64,000 nt of DNA, taken from Cryptomeria japonica. Lineage: Eukaryota > Streptophyta > Pinopsida > Cupressales > Cupressaceae. Below, in pieces: positions 22,473-34,216 of this stretch (position 1 is its first letter; every line of letters begins with the position of its first letter). The stretch is taken from assembly GCF_030272615.1 (NCBI RefSeq), contig NC_081410.1, positions 289,787,957 through 289,851,956 on the forward strand. The letters are read 5' to 3'. Both the position numbers and the translations under genes were made by a program. The notes beneath the pieces were generated by a model. It saw nothing but the letters and a program-made list of their open reading frames with translations. It had not been told where the DNA came from and made no database searches.

Positions 22473-23991
22473 TATACCTGAGGTTTGACTTAGGAGAGCC
22501 CCTAGATATCCCAACACTTTTTTTTCTCTTATTTTGTGCATTTGCAAGCTCCAAAAATAAGTTGTTGACTCAATTTGCACGTATGGGATCACAATGCAGA
22601 TAGATTTAGGGGATACTAGACCAAATTCAATAGAAAAGGAATGGTCTAGGGCACCTATCACCCCATTCTACATGGTCTATAGTACCTAGTACAATAGTCT
22701 TGTGAATTCACTTGAAATTTGACAAGACAGTTTGGAGGCTTCTAAGATCAATTCTGACACATGTTTGCACTTAGACATATGTCTAGACCATGGTGCCTAG
22801 CTATAATGACTAGTCATTTTGATCTCTACTTGATATCATATGTTCTTCTCTGCACTTCATTTCCAATATTTAATGTCTCATTTGACTTTCAATTTTGTTT
22901 TTATTTATTTATTTATTCACAATTTTGCATCATTTAACCTAGTTCTTGCATTTTTTATTTTAATCATTAACCAATCATCAACAATCAAAAGAAAATATTT
23001 AGAAAAACTTCCCAACTCTCCTAAGAGACTGAAGTTGTTCCTAATTGGTTATTCTCCAATAAAATTGATGAGATTAGGTTTGATTCCTAGTTTTCATGTT
23101 TAGGCTAATGAACTCCATTTCGCTTCTACATCTTGTACATAAATCCAATAAACCTCTCAATATTACCAAGATGGGAGGTAGAAGCCATGGTATACAATAT
23201 TCTTCATAAATGTATAAAATATTTAATGCAAATCCTACTATTGCAGTCAAAATTCATTCAACACTTAAGGGAAAGACATCTTTCTCTCAATAGAACTATC
23301 AGATGTAATGTCAAATATTAGAAATCAAAGTGAAATATTATAATGTTAACTTAAACAAAGTCTATGTAAATAAGAAAATAGATTTCAACTAGGTGTAATA
23401 AATTGGTGTATAAAAGGAATACATTCGACTCAACAAACCTTCAAAAAACTTATTAACTATATATGTAACATTTAATTATCAACTAGGGAAGCATATCTTC
23501 TTGAATGATGTTGGCACTATATGTGCATTTGAAGAGACTTATTAATCCTATTGACTATGAATAAGAAATTATACTAAAGCAACAAACTTAATTGCATAAT
23601 TATTCTATAAGTAAACCTATCAGTACAACAATTGTTACAGGTAAGTATTCCTACTAAAATTAACTATGATGTAGTTTAACAACTTATCCTAAACAACTAT
23701 CAATAACATTTAAGCACTTTAATCTGAAATCAAGAAAAATAAACTTAATAATTTATTCTACCAATGAAAAATAATATAAACTATTATTAACAACAATCTA
23801 AGTTACTAATAATATTGTAGTACATCAAGTGGCCCTTTCTTGAGTAGCTACAATCTCAATTAGTATTCAATCCTCAACTCAAAGCTCCATTGACTGAATT
23901 CACTCTTTATTGCAATTCAAAAAGAGTACATAAATTGATAATATTTTTTATCAATTCAATAGAGATATTGATAACAAAATCTAGAAAGTAA
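22473..23991 (+). other. Unassigned DNA between elements C and D
   Basis: Continuation of the target DNA into which C inserted, probably the rest of remnant G at its left end. AT-rich. No ORF with coding character and no recognisable domain seen. Confidence 0.5.
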
Positions 23992-23996
23992 CTGGT

Positions 23997-25237
23997 TGTT
24001 GAATATTGTTGGTTATTGCTGCTACTAGGATATGTTGTTGTCATTTTTGTAAACATATTCTTATATATTACTCTAGTGATTGCAGATTGGGAAGATCTTA
24101 TGATCCGGTTTGCAGTATTTTTTTGTTGATCACTATTTTGTAGAGTTTAGTATATCCTCCGGTATATTCTAGTGTGATCAGATCTTATGCTGATATTTTG
24201 GGATATTATTTTGGATGGTCTTGTGTATCTTCATTTTAGATGGGTCATTATATGGTACTCTGCAAGTTATCCTTCTTCATGACAATTGCTTATTGGTTGT
24301 GTTCCCGAGTTTCAGATGTTGATTGATGAATATTTGATAAGTGGTGTTGGTTTAGCTATTACTAATTATTCTAACATGCTTGTTGGTGTTTCCTAGTTGT
24401 TTCCTATTTGTTTTAGTGATTTGCATTGATCATTGTGCGATTTTTTTATGGTTTCTATCAATCGGTGCTGATTTTTGTGTTATGCAATTTTCTTGGTGGT
24501 GTAGCATGTTGCGGTTGATCTTGGCATTATTTCTAGTGGAGTTGTACATTTGGGGATTTGATATAGGTATATGCTATGCTATGTAAATAATTATATTGGT
24601 CTGATGGTTGATCTTTGTATCATGGGATGTAATTTTGTAATTAACAATTCAGGGTTTAGCCGACCTTCTTATCAAGGTTGATGAACTGTATATATAGGTG
24701 ATATGTTCATGTAATTTAGGTGTCAATGTTGTGTCTGCATTATCAAAGAGAGGTTTATGTGGGAACAAGAGATTTATCCTTTGGTGAAGTGTTGAGGAGA
24801 GATGATGTTGTAGAGCAGAAATCTGTGCTTAATCAGAATTGTAATCAAGAATTTGAAGATGTTATTCTTTCAATTCATTTCTTCCAGATTGTAGTATGAA
24901 TCTTGTTGTAAGTCAGTGAGACTTCCCTAAAGGTTGTAGCCTTCCTAGCAATTATATTTGACCAGTGGTCTCTAGACAGTGTTCCTGAGTGCTTGTACAT
25001 TCCCTATTGTAATATTTTCACATACTATTATAGAGTATCATCTTATTGTGGGTAGGTTCCCACAATGGTTTTTCCCTTAACCAGGTTTTCCACGTCAAAA
25101 TCTTGGTATTGTGCTTTCAATTTTCTTATCTGTCTTATTACTATAGTTTATCAAATCTATTTTTGTAGTTAAATTTTCTGATCCAGTGAAGATTGATTCA
25201 CCCCCCTCTCAGTCTCCCTTCTTTGTTGATGCTAACA
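23997..25237 (+). repeat. 5' LTR of element D
   Basis: Runs TGTTGAATATTG...GATGCTAACA. TATA-like TATATATAGG at 24689-24698. Shared 3' cassettes: GGTTTTTCCC / GGTTTTCCACGTCAAAATC (about 25060-25105) and GATTCACCCCCCTCTCA (about 25195-25211). Confidence 0.93.
24689..24698 (+). promoter_or_regulatory. TATA box of element D LTR
   Basis: TATATATAGG is kept identically in the 3' LTR at 33655-33664 although the LTRs have diverged elsewhere, which supports a promoter role. Confidence 0.5.
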
Positions 25238-25239
25238 AT

Positions 25240-25250
25240 TGGTATTAGAG
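25240..25250 (+). promoter_or_regulatory. Primer-binding site of element D
   Basis: TGGTATTAGAG, two bases after the LTR; initiator-Met type with a C-to-T change. Confidence 0.8.
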
Positions 25251-25293
25251 ATAGATCCTTTGGTATAAGATTAACCACTTGAGGAGATTTAGG

Positions 25294-26208
25294 ATGCCAA
25301 CTCAAGGTGTTATCTTTAAGAAAGATAGTCTGAGGTATGATGGAAGTAACTATCCTATATGGAAGAACTAGATGGAAGTGCACTTGAAATGTCTTAGAGA
25401 GGATTACTAGAAGATTACTAAGAATGTCTATATTTTTCCTCCGAATGGACCAACTACTCCCGATGAGATAAAGGAAGTTGAAAATAATATTAGAGCGAAG
25501 GAAGCATTACTTAGTGCCTTGACTGATTCTGAGATGATAAATGTAATGGGACATCAGATAGCATAGTAGATCAAGGAGAATCTTGAGATCCTATGTGAAG
25601 GTGATAAATAGGTGAAAGTTGCTAAGATGTAGAGTTTGAAAGGAAAATATGAGACATTGAAGATGGGAGATGATGAGAACATACACTCTTTCATTGCTAA
25701 GGTGAACGACCTTATCCTAGGTATTGGATGTGCCAGTGGAACCACTGAGGAAGATGAAATCGTTGCTAAGGTGGTGAGATCTTTGCATCCTTCTTATAAA
25801 CATAAGGTTGCTGCTATTGATGAGATCTAGGGTGTGACTATAGTGACAAGAGATATGCTGGTTGGAAAGATTGTTGGATTTGAGTTGAACGAATTTGGAG
25901 AATCACATGGAAAGTCTAAGACAACATTTAGAGCATCTACATCGGTATCTACTAAGAAAAAGTATGATCTTGATGAGTGAAGAATATATAGATATAAAAG
26001 AGAGAGAAGAGAGATGGAAGAGAAAGAAAGAGAGCCGAATGAGCTTGAAGCATTGATTGCCCGAAGATTTCCTAAAGGATTCGATAAGTATGATTGAAAA
26101 TTGCCTTTAAAATGTTTCTCTTGAAATAAGATAGGACATTTTGCTTCTAGATGCCCAGAGAGAATGGATAAGTAAGATAGGCATGATAAGTTTGATAAGC
26201 ATGATAGG
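25294..26208 (+). pseudogene. gag: Element D gag
   Basis: A single frame runs from ATG 25294 to the K insertion with about ten in-frame stops and no frameshift. It begins MPTQGVIFKKDSLRYDGSNYPIWKN, the usual plant copia Gag opening, and holds the UBN2-type region (LKGKYETLKMGDDENIHSF..KVNDL) and a CCHC knuckle whose second Cys has become a stop (near 26120-26160). Lys/Asp-rich repeats (DKFDKHDR) follow and continue past K at 29371 (NDKYEKHEKYDKP) in the same frame. Many stops are explained by TGG-to-TAG/TGA or CAG-to-TAG changes. Confidence 0.85.
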
Positions 26209-29200
26209 TGATAGCTCTAAAAATTGATTGCATGAAATTTTCAATTTTTGAGCTCAAAACATTGATTTTTCAGGTTTTACTTGTATCCTTTGTGAACGAT
26301 CAAGGTCTAGAGTTTAGGGTTTATCAAAACCTCTTACATTTTGTGAAGAAAACCCTAGCAATGATATATTTTGTTGTTACTTTTTCCCACTTAAAGTCGT
26401 GGGTACCCTTTCAATGAGTGGGGCCATATGATCAACCAGTTTGTGAAATAATAATTTCCCTCAGTCATGCGCATAACATTCCTATTACTGGTCTCTTTTA
26501 AAAATATTTATGCATGTGCTTGTATTTTCTTAAAGTCCAAAGAGACCTAAATACTCTGACCATTTTCTAAAGATAGGATGGATCCAATGGCTAGTGCTTC
26601 CTCGTGATCAAAGATGCAAGGATTTTAATAACCGTGGCATCGCGAGATTGTGTCGTTTGTTATCGGCGAAAACCGGCAAGGTTAGTAGTGTAACTGGTCA
26701 AAAGAATTTTGTTACCAGTTTGCAGGAAGTAAAGGTCGATCTACTAACAGTCCCATCAACTTTCACGTGCTCAGAATGAATGGAGATGTTTTATCCTAAG
26801 GTAAGAGGTGCTCGACTTTTAAATCCTAGAAGAGTTAACAGGAAGTATACAAAGTAGTAAATATTGAACAGATCAAATGGTCATTGTATTCCCACGATGG
26901 AAGTTACAGGGAGATTACAGATCATGACATTACAAGATGATGCCATGTGTCCCAGGCTGATCAAGAAGACCTATGGAGAGGTTGTTGGCGGTGTTTGGTT
27001 GAAGGATGATATGGCACTGTTCGGTCAAGATTTTGTGGGTCCACGGATACATATGGAAAGTCAAAGTGCTAAGTTGGCAAGAAAAGAAATGACTGTTATA
27101 TTTACCAAGTTGGATAAGATCTGTGGTTGAGTTTCAAATGAGAAGTTAGGAGGGATTTTGGAGGCACCTTTTGCAGCTCATAGGAAAAGGCAGAATGAAT
27201 GGGATTCGGACTTGTCAATTCAAGATTGATTAGACAGTTAAAGATGATAGCCCGGAGATGTGAAAGGGTTTGGATAAGCTTCCAGTTCAAGTGTGATGGA
27301 TCACAAGTTCTCTGATGAATTCAAAGATTTGTCTGTTGGTAGAGATCCTAAAGCAGAATAATGTACACCCATGGAGGAATAAAATTAGGATAAAATCATT
27401 TGCATCAGATGAACCTTGATGGAAGAATAGAGTAGATGTGATATGCATGAATTCTAGTGTCCATATCTGGCAAAGTAAATTGAGAACACCAGAGTGACGA
27501 TGTTTCAAGAACAAACACTACATGACAAAGTATTGTTCAACTATAAATACAATAAGGTGGTGATCGAATTGGTAAAAGAGTATGAAGCCTTTTCATTTTC
27601 TAAATGTATTTTTTCCTTCTACAGAGGAAATGATGTTTGAGCAAGCTTGTAGATGGAGTTGCAATATACTCTGTGATACTGGATGAATTTTTTCTCTCAT
27701 GTGTGAGTATGCCTATTGCCATAGGGGATGTGAAAGTGGGGTGGATTGCCAGAGGGGGTGTGAAAGAATTTTCTTATGAAGAGAGGTCACGCATGGCAAA
27801 GCCTCTATATCTACTCAGTCACTGGGTGGGAAAGGGTTTTGAGAGAGAGCCCACAGAGGAATGAATAAAGAGCATGTCTATCTAGGGAGTGACACCAATC
27901 CATCCATGTAGCTGCATGGAAGCTGTGACCCCTCCCCAACACATTATTTTTACCCTCTAACTCCCCCTCCCATTGCCTCTAATCCTGGGCATGAAGATTG
28001 AATCTCTTCTTCTAGTTTAGAGGTGACTTTTCTTCTTGCAAAGATCCTGTTTCATTTCCTAGAAAGGAAATGCTCTATATAAGAAAGGTGCAACATATCA
28101 CACTCCATCCGAAGGTGTCAGGGTGATAGCGGCATGGCTCAAACCATTTTTCCCCTAACAATTTTTAGTTAAGAATGATGATTCACAAGTGCCAACTTAT
28201 GGACATGTGAACATTTTTGAAACAGAATTGTATACGGCCTTTTAGGGTTAATTATCAAAGAATGAATTGATTGTTAACAAATGTCTTTTGGCCTGAAGCT
28301 TGTCACTCCCTTGTCTTCTATAAAAGGGAATTCAAGGCCATTAGTTAGGGTCTAAATTTTCTGAGAAATATCTATGTAAAATAGATCTATTTTGCAGGAT
28401 TAGGTTCCAAGTAGTTCTAGAGAGTCATTGGAAATAACAGGGACTATAATGTTATTTTGTAGAGAAAAAAAGTAATAGAATAGTTACAAGTTCCCTTTTC
28501 CAAGTGGGTTATTCCGTATTTGAACTTGTTGGCTATCATCTAATTAAAGATATCTTATGATATTAATGCAAATATATATTCCTAATCTTTACTCTCCTGT
28601 GTGCGATTTTTTCTTTTAAGCAAATGGGATCAAGGGTTTCATTTGTTTCTTGCATTGTTATGATGTATGCATTCTTCCATTCAATGATTTAGTCCAAGGG
28701 GTTAATTAAAATGCTTGAATGAGATTACAAAGAAGATAAGGCTTGCCATAGGATTTGATAAGCAGTTTAGGTGAAGGATTGTAAGCAAAATAATATTGTA
28801 AGGCAATATTGTTTTAGACTAGACCAGCTATTAGACAAAATTTTATCAGATTTTTAGTAACACTTTTCACAGACTCTGTAACCCAAATGAATAAGGCACT
28901 GGTATTTGTTAGCAAATGTCATTAGGTTTTCAACTTTCGGTATATCTTCTTTATGATTTCTCAGAATGAATCTTATAAATATCAGAATATCATTTGCTAA
29001 GTTTTATGTATTTTTTGAAACTCGTCCCACCCTCTCTCATACTCCAACTTAAGGTTGAGGATCAATGAAGGATTTCCCATCCTTGAGAATTCTCCATTTT
29101 TATCAAGTCTTATTATGAGATAATTTGCTTTGTTTTAGTAAGTTCCTCAGTATCGTTGCAGAGAGCAGGAGATCTTACTGAAGGGATCACCCTCCCTAGT

Positions 29201-29365
29201 TCTGCAAAGCCTAAAGTGCAGAAGGACTTTATGTCCTTGTTATTGTTGGTCCAAGCCTGGTAGATATTGATAGTTTGAGGTGGCTCTCGATAGATATTTG
29301 GATGAAATCATCTTGGTCTATGCCCTATAGCAGTGTAAACCTGTCATCCATTTTGGGAACCAGCA
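26209..29365. mobile_element. Element K: 3.16-kb TG...CA insertion in element D gag, probably a solo LTR
   Basis: Starts TGATAGCTC and ends ...AACCAGCA, with a perfect 5-bp target duplication ATAGG (26204-26208, 29366-29370) inside the gag of D. Removing it restores the gag reading frame. No second terminal repeat, primer-binding site or pol motif is seen inside. Two TATA boxes lie in the last 1.3 kb (CTATATAAG 28075-28083, CTATAAAAGG 28318-28327), consistent with a plus-strand solo LTR with a long U3. A few hundred bases of decayed coding-like sequence lie at about 26760-27200. A non-autonomous LTR element is the alternative. Family unknown. Confidence 0.75.
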
Positions 29366-29370
29366 ATAGG

Positions 29371-30901
29371 AATGATAAATATGAAAAGCATGAGAAGTAT
29401 GATAAGCCCTAAAAGACTAACTGAAAGTTTAGGAATCAGAAGAATTGTTATTGTGTTGTTGATGAAGGTGTTATAAATGAAGAATTAGAAGGAGATGAAG
29501 TTGTGTTTATTGCCATTAAAGAAGATAGACCTATTCCTGTTGATTCCACAAGCTGCACTATTAAGGATAAATATTTAGCTACTAAAGTTGAATAGAAAGA
29601 TGAATGGGTAATTGACAATGGTTTTTCACATCATATGATCGGTGATAAAAGAAAATTTGTGAGTATGGAAAGATATGATGGTGGAATAGTTAGTTTTGGA
29701 GATGAAAAAGCATGTGTAATATGTAGAAGAGGCTCTATTTATTTTGATGGTTAGCATAACACTGATGATGTCTTGTATGTTGAAGGTTTGAAGCATAATA
29801 TTTTGAGTGTTGGATAGATGGTTATTAAAGGCTATGATCTACAATTCAAGGATGGAAAATGCAAGATCCTAAATGCCTCTGGTATAGAGATTGCATCTCA
29901 ACTAAGACTAAAGGTAACACTTTTCACTTGAAAGTCAGTGAGAAAAGTTGTTTGATTTCTAAGATTGATGATAGTTGGTTGTGGCGTAGGAGAATGTGTC
30001 ATGTAAATTTTTATTCAATGATTAAGATCAGTTCTACACAAGTTGTTAGAGACCTACCTAATATTGTTAAGCTTGCTAATCGGGTATGTAAGGAATGTCA
30101 GATGGGTAAAAAAACAAGGATTTTTTTCAAGAGAAAATAGTATAATCAAATGGACTCCTAGATCTTGTGCATACTGACCTATGTGGACCTAAAAATGTTA
30201 GAAGTGTGCAAGGTGATATATATTTTATGTTGTTAATTGATGATTATTCCAAGATGATGTGGGTTGTCTTTTTGAAGGAGAAATAAGAAGCATTGGACAA
30301 ATTCAAGATATTCAAAGAAAAGGTTGATACTAAGTATGTATTGAAGGTGAAGTGGTTGAGATCTGATAGAGGTGGAGAATTCTATTTTGGTGAGTTCAAT
30401 TCATTCTGTGAGAAGCATGGGACTAGAAGACAATGATCTACTCCTAGAACCCCTCAACATAATGGAGTTGTTGGAAGGAAGAACAAAAATGTCTTGGATG
30501 TTACAAGGACTATACTAATTGAGGGAAATATTTCGAAGATATACTAGAGAGAAGATATTAGCAGTGTTGTCTACACATTCAATAGAGTTCATATCAAAGG
30601 TGATACTAGTAAGACTCCTTATGAGCTTTGGTTTGGTCATGTTCCTACTATGAGATATTTCAGAGTATTTGGTAGAAAATGTTATATCAAGAGAGATGAG
30701 GATATAATAAATTTTGATACTAGAAGTGAGGAAGGAATTTTCTTGGGATATTTTACAAAAAGAAAATCCTACCGGTGCTACAATAAGAGACTGAGAAAGA
30801 TAGTAGAAAGTGCAAATATGAAGGTGGATGAGAACCTTGGGAAGGAGATCAGAGCATGTGGTTATGGTGATGGGAAAAATGTTATTGTAGTGCTTGTTTA
30901 G
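29371..30901 (+). pseudogene. pol: Element D protease and integrase
   Basis: After the K insertion the Gag tail runs into the protease, whose D-S-G is now D-N-G (29614-29622, WVIDNGFSHH). The pre-integrase HHCC region follows in another frame (WRRRMCHVN, CKECQMGKKT; 29859-30140), then the integrase core in frame 2: ILCILTY.., LIDDYSKMMW, RSDRGGEF. The third catalytic Glu is replaced by Gly at 30473-30475 (NGVVGRKN). A clean stretch at 30650-30901 holds the region after the core (YFRVFGRKCYIKRD, EEGIFLGYF). Stops are frequent. Non-functional. Confidence 0.85.
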
Positions 30902-31068
30902 ACTAAAGAGCCTAAGAAGAATGATATGGTAGAGATAGTTAACCTGGATGTTGCTATTGTTGGTGAAGAAGTGTAGGAACTTGATAATCAAAACAATCAG
31001 AAGAATCCAAGGTATGTAAATTGAATCATTCTGAAAATTAGATTATTGGTGATAAGAATAAAGGTATA

Positions 31069-32632
31069 ATGATTAGAAGAAGGTTAGTTTCTAAAGAAGT
31101 ATGTTTGATTTCTAAAGTTGAACCTAAAGATGTTGTTGAAGCTTGTAAAGATGAAAGATGGATGAGAGCTGTGGAAGAAGAATTAGATCAGATTGAAAAG
31201 AATAATACTTGGGAACTTGTGCCTAGACCTAAGGATAAGAATGTTATTGGTACTAAATGGGTATTCATCTAAACAAATTTAATGAAGTTGGTGAAGTTGT
31301 CAGAAATAAAGCTAGACTATTTTGCAAAGGATATTTTCATAAAGAAAGAATTGATTATGAGGAGACTTTTGTTCCGGGACTTGAAGTTGTTAGATTGTTT
31401 CTTGGATATGCTACTTATAAAGATTTCAAGGTATATCGAATGGATGTCAAATCTATCTTTTTGAATGGTGAGATAGAGGAAGAAGTCTACATTGAACAAC
31501 TTGATGGATTTTCATTATCAGATGATGGGGACATGGTATGTAAGTTGAATAAAGCCCTTTATGGATTGAAGCAAGCCCCTAGAGCCTGGTATGCTAGACT
31601 AGATAAGTATTTGTTGAAATTGGGATTTAGTAAAGGTTTTGCTAACAGTAATTTATATTTTAAGATATAAAATGATAACATCCTGATTGTTGAAGTCTTA
31701 ATTGATGATATTATCTTTGGAGGTGATGATAACTTAAGCATGAAGTTTGTTGGTGATATGCTAAAAGAATTTGAGATGTCTATGATTGGTGAGATGAAAT
31801 TTTCTTAGGTTTGTAGATTTCACATATTGGAAAAGGTATATTCATATCTCAAACTAAGTATGTGAAGGAATTGTTGAAGAATTTTGGATTAGATGACTCC
31901 AAACCGATTAGAACTCCCATGGTGACTGGCTATAAATTGTCTAAGAATGATGAATCTCTAAAAGCTAATCAGAGTTTATACAGATCTATGGTTAGTGGAT
32001 TGCTATATCTTACTCAGACTAGGCCAAACATTATGAGTGTTGTGTGCGTAACTGCTAGATATCAAGTTGATCTGAAAGAGAGTCAAGTCACTGATGTTAA
32101 GAGGATATTCAAATACCTGAAGGGAACTATGGATTATGGTATGTGGTATACAAGGAATGATGATTTCATGTTGAGTGCCTACACTAATGTTGATTGGGTT
32201 GGTGATGTCGATGACTGAAAGAGAACTACCAATGGAGAATTCTTTTTGGGTAAGAAATTGGTTTCATTGGCTAGTAAGAAACAAGATTCAGTGTCTTTAT
32301 CTACTGCTGAAGATGAGTACATTGTTGTTGCTAGTAATTGCTCTCAGGTAGTTTGGATGAAGAAAATGTTGAAAGATATCAGAGTTATCTATGATAAGCC
32401 TATTGTCATACACTGTGATAATTCTAGTGCTATTAACATGTCAAAGAATATGGTACAACATTCAAAGATTAAGCATGTGTTAATCAAATATCATTACCTA
32501 AGAGAGCAAGTCAGTGAAGAGAAGGTGAAGTTGGAGTATGTATCTACAAAGGAACAAATAGCTGATATTTTTACTTGCAGATATATTTGTCTATTTGAGA
32601 GAAAAGCTAGGGGTATCTACCCCTCCTGTTGA
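31069..32632 (+). pseudogene. pol: Element D reverse transcriptase and RNase H
   Basis: Read in three successive frames (31069-31272, 31257-31670, 31862-32632), so at least two frameshifts separate them. RT motifs: NTWELVPRPKDKNVIGTKWVF, ARLFCKGY, YRMDVKSIFLNGEIEEEVYIEQ (truncated here), [16 protein letters not shown], and LIDD in place of the usual YVDD near 31700. RNase H motifs: YTNVDWVGDVDD, SLSTAEDEY, HCDNSSAINMSKN, KHVLIKYHYLRE and KEQIADIFT. The expected closing TKPL is lost to a frame change. Confidence 0.88.
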
Positions 32633-32960
32633 GAACTATATGCATTGAGTTGTATCAATCTGATGGACTTCAGAGTCTTATCCTTTTATTTGGATTGATG
32701 AGTTGGTGTTGCTCATTTGGTGGAGTAGTGTGTGCTTTGGGGAAAGAGATCCATGTTTCATATTCAAAGGGGGAGAGATTCCTTGAGTTTGGTTTTCTAT
32801 TTTGAGATCTTTGGCATTGTTGTCAAAGGGGGAGAAAGGTCATGTGAAAAACTACTTTATATGTCATGTTCTTAGGGGGAGTTTGTTGGAGATATCTTCT
32901 TGCTTTGCATTGATTGTTTTTCACATTCATATATTGCCATCAATGCCAAAGGGGGAGATT
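32633..32960 (+). other. Element D 3' untranslated region with polypurine ladder
   Basis: Three close CAAAGGGGGAGA-type tracts: 32764-32777, 32824-32838 and the terminal 32948-32959 against the 3' LTR, plus AGGGGGA near 32874-32880. The terminal tract is preceded by TTGCCATCAATGCC, as in element C and copia-1. Confidence 0.75.
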
Positions 32961-34211
32961 TTTTGGATATTGTTGGTCATTTCTACTGATAGGATATGTT
33001 ATTGTCATTGATGTCAATATATTCCTATGTATTTCTTAGGTGATTGCAGATTGGGAAGTGCTTATGATTCACTTTTTAGTGCTATTTTGTTGATCATTAT
33101 TTTTACAACCTTTAATATATCCTCCAGTATATTCTAGTGTGATCAGATCTTGTGCTAGGATTTTGGGATATTGTTTGCGATGGCCTTGTCTATCTTCATT
33201 TTAGATGGATCATGATTTGGTGCCCTGCAATTTATCCTTCTTCATGACAGTTGTTAATTGGTTGTGTTCCTAAGTTTCAGATGTTGATCGATGAAGATTT
33301 GATAAATGGTTTTGGTGCAACTATTATTAATGTTTCTAACGTGCTTGTTGGTTTTTCCTAGTTGTGTTCTATTTGTTCTAGTGATCTATATTGATCGTTG
33401 TGCAAGTTTTTTGATGGTTTTTATTAATCGATGATGATTTTCATGTTATGTGGTTTTCCTGGTGGTGTAGCGTGTTGTGGTTGATCTTGGCATGATTACT
33501 GGTGGAGTTGTGCATTTGGGAATTTGATTTAGTTCTATCCTATGCTATGTAAATCATTATATTGGTCTGGTGGTTGGTCTTTGTATCATGTGATATAATT
33601 TTGTAATTAAGCATTGAGGGTTTAGTTGACCTTGTTATCAAGGTTGATGAATTGTATATATAGGTGATATGTTCATGTAATTTAGGTGTCACTTTTGTGT
33701 CTGCATTATCAGGGAGAGGTTAATGTGTGAACAAGAGATTTATCCTTCGATAAAGTGTTGAGGAGAGATTGGTGTTGCAGAGAAGACATTCATGCTTAAC
33801 TAGAATTGTAATTAGGCATTTGAAGATGCTATTCTTTCAGTTCATTTCTTTCGGATTGTAGTCCAAATCTTGTTGTAAGTCAGTGAGACTTCCCTAAGGG
33901 TTTTAGCCTTTCAGGCCATTATATTTGAACAGTGAGCTCTAGGCAGTGTGCCTGAATGCTTGTGCATTCCCCATTGTAATATTTTCACATAGTATTGCAA
34001 AGTATCATCTTATCGTGGGTAGGTTCCCACTATGGTTTTTCCCTTAACCGGATTTTCCACATCAAAATCTTGGTGTTGTGTGTTGTGATTTCAATTTGCT
34101 TATCTGTCTTATTAATGGAGTTTATCATATCTATTTGTGTAGTTAAATTTGTTGATCCGGTTAAGACTGATTCACCCCCCTCTCAATCTTCCTTCTTTGT
34201 TACTTCTAATA
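32961..34211 (+). repeat. 3' LTR of element D
   Basis: Starts TTTTGGATATTG (TG mutated) and ends ...TTCTAATA (CA mutated to TA), directly followed by the target duplication CTGGT. TATA at 33655-33664. Both terminal dinucleotides have been lost, consistent with age. Confidence 0.92.
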
Positions 34212-34216
34212 CTGGT

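Larger units (their letters stand above)
23997..34211 (+). mobile_element. Element D: Ty1/copia retrotransposon with nested insertion K
   Basis: LTRs 23997-25237 (1241 bp) and 32961-34211 (1251 bp) with a perfect target duplication CTGGT (23992-23996, 34212-34216). Order: primer-binding site, gag, protease, integrase, RT, RNase H, polypurine tract. Interrupted at 26209-29365 by element K. The coding region has many in-frame stops and several frame changes, and the LTRs differ substantially (roughly 85% identical by eye), so this is the oldest complete insertion here. The 3' LTR start has lost its TG (now TT). Confidence 0.95.

Noticed and set aside
26864-27130. 88-codon plus-strand frame in K considered as a gene
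   Set aside because: No recognisable domain; flanked by stops in what looks like LTR sequence. Kept only as coding-like sequence in the K entry.
26209-29365. K as a complete LTR retrotransposon with its own short LTRs
   Set aside because: No sequence near the left end recurs near the right end, and no primer-binding site is seen after any candidate LTR.
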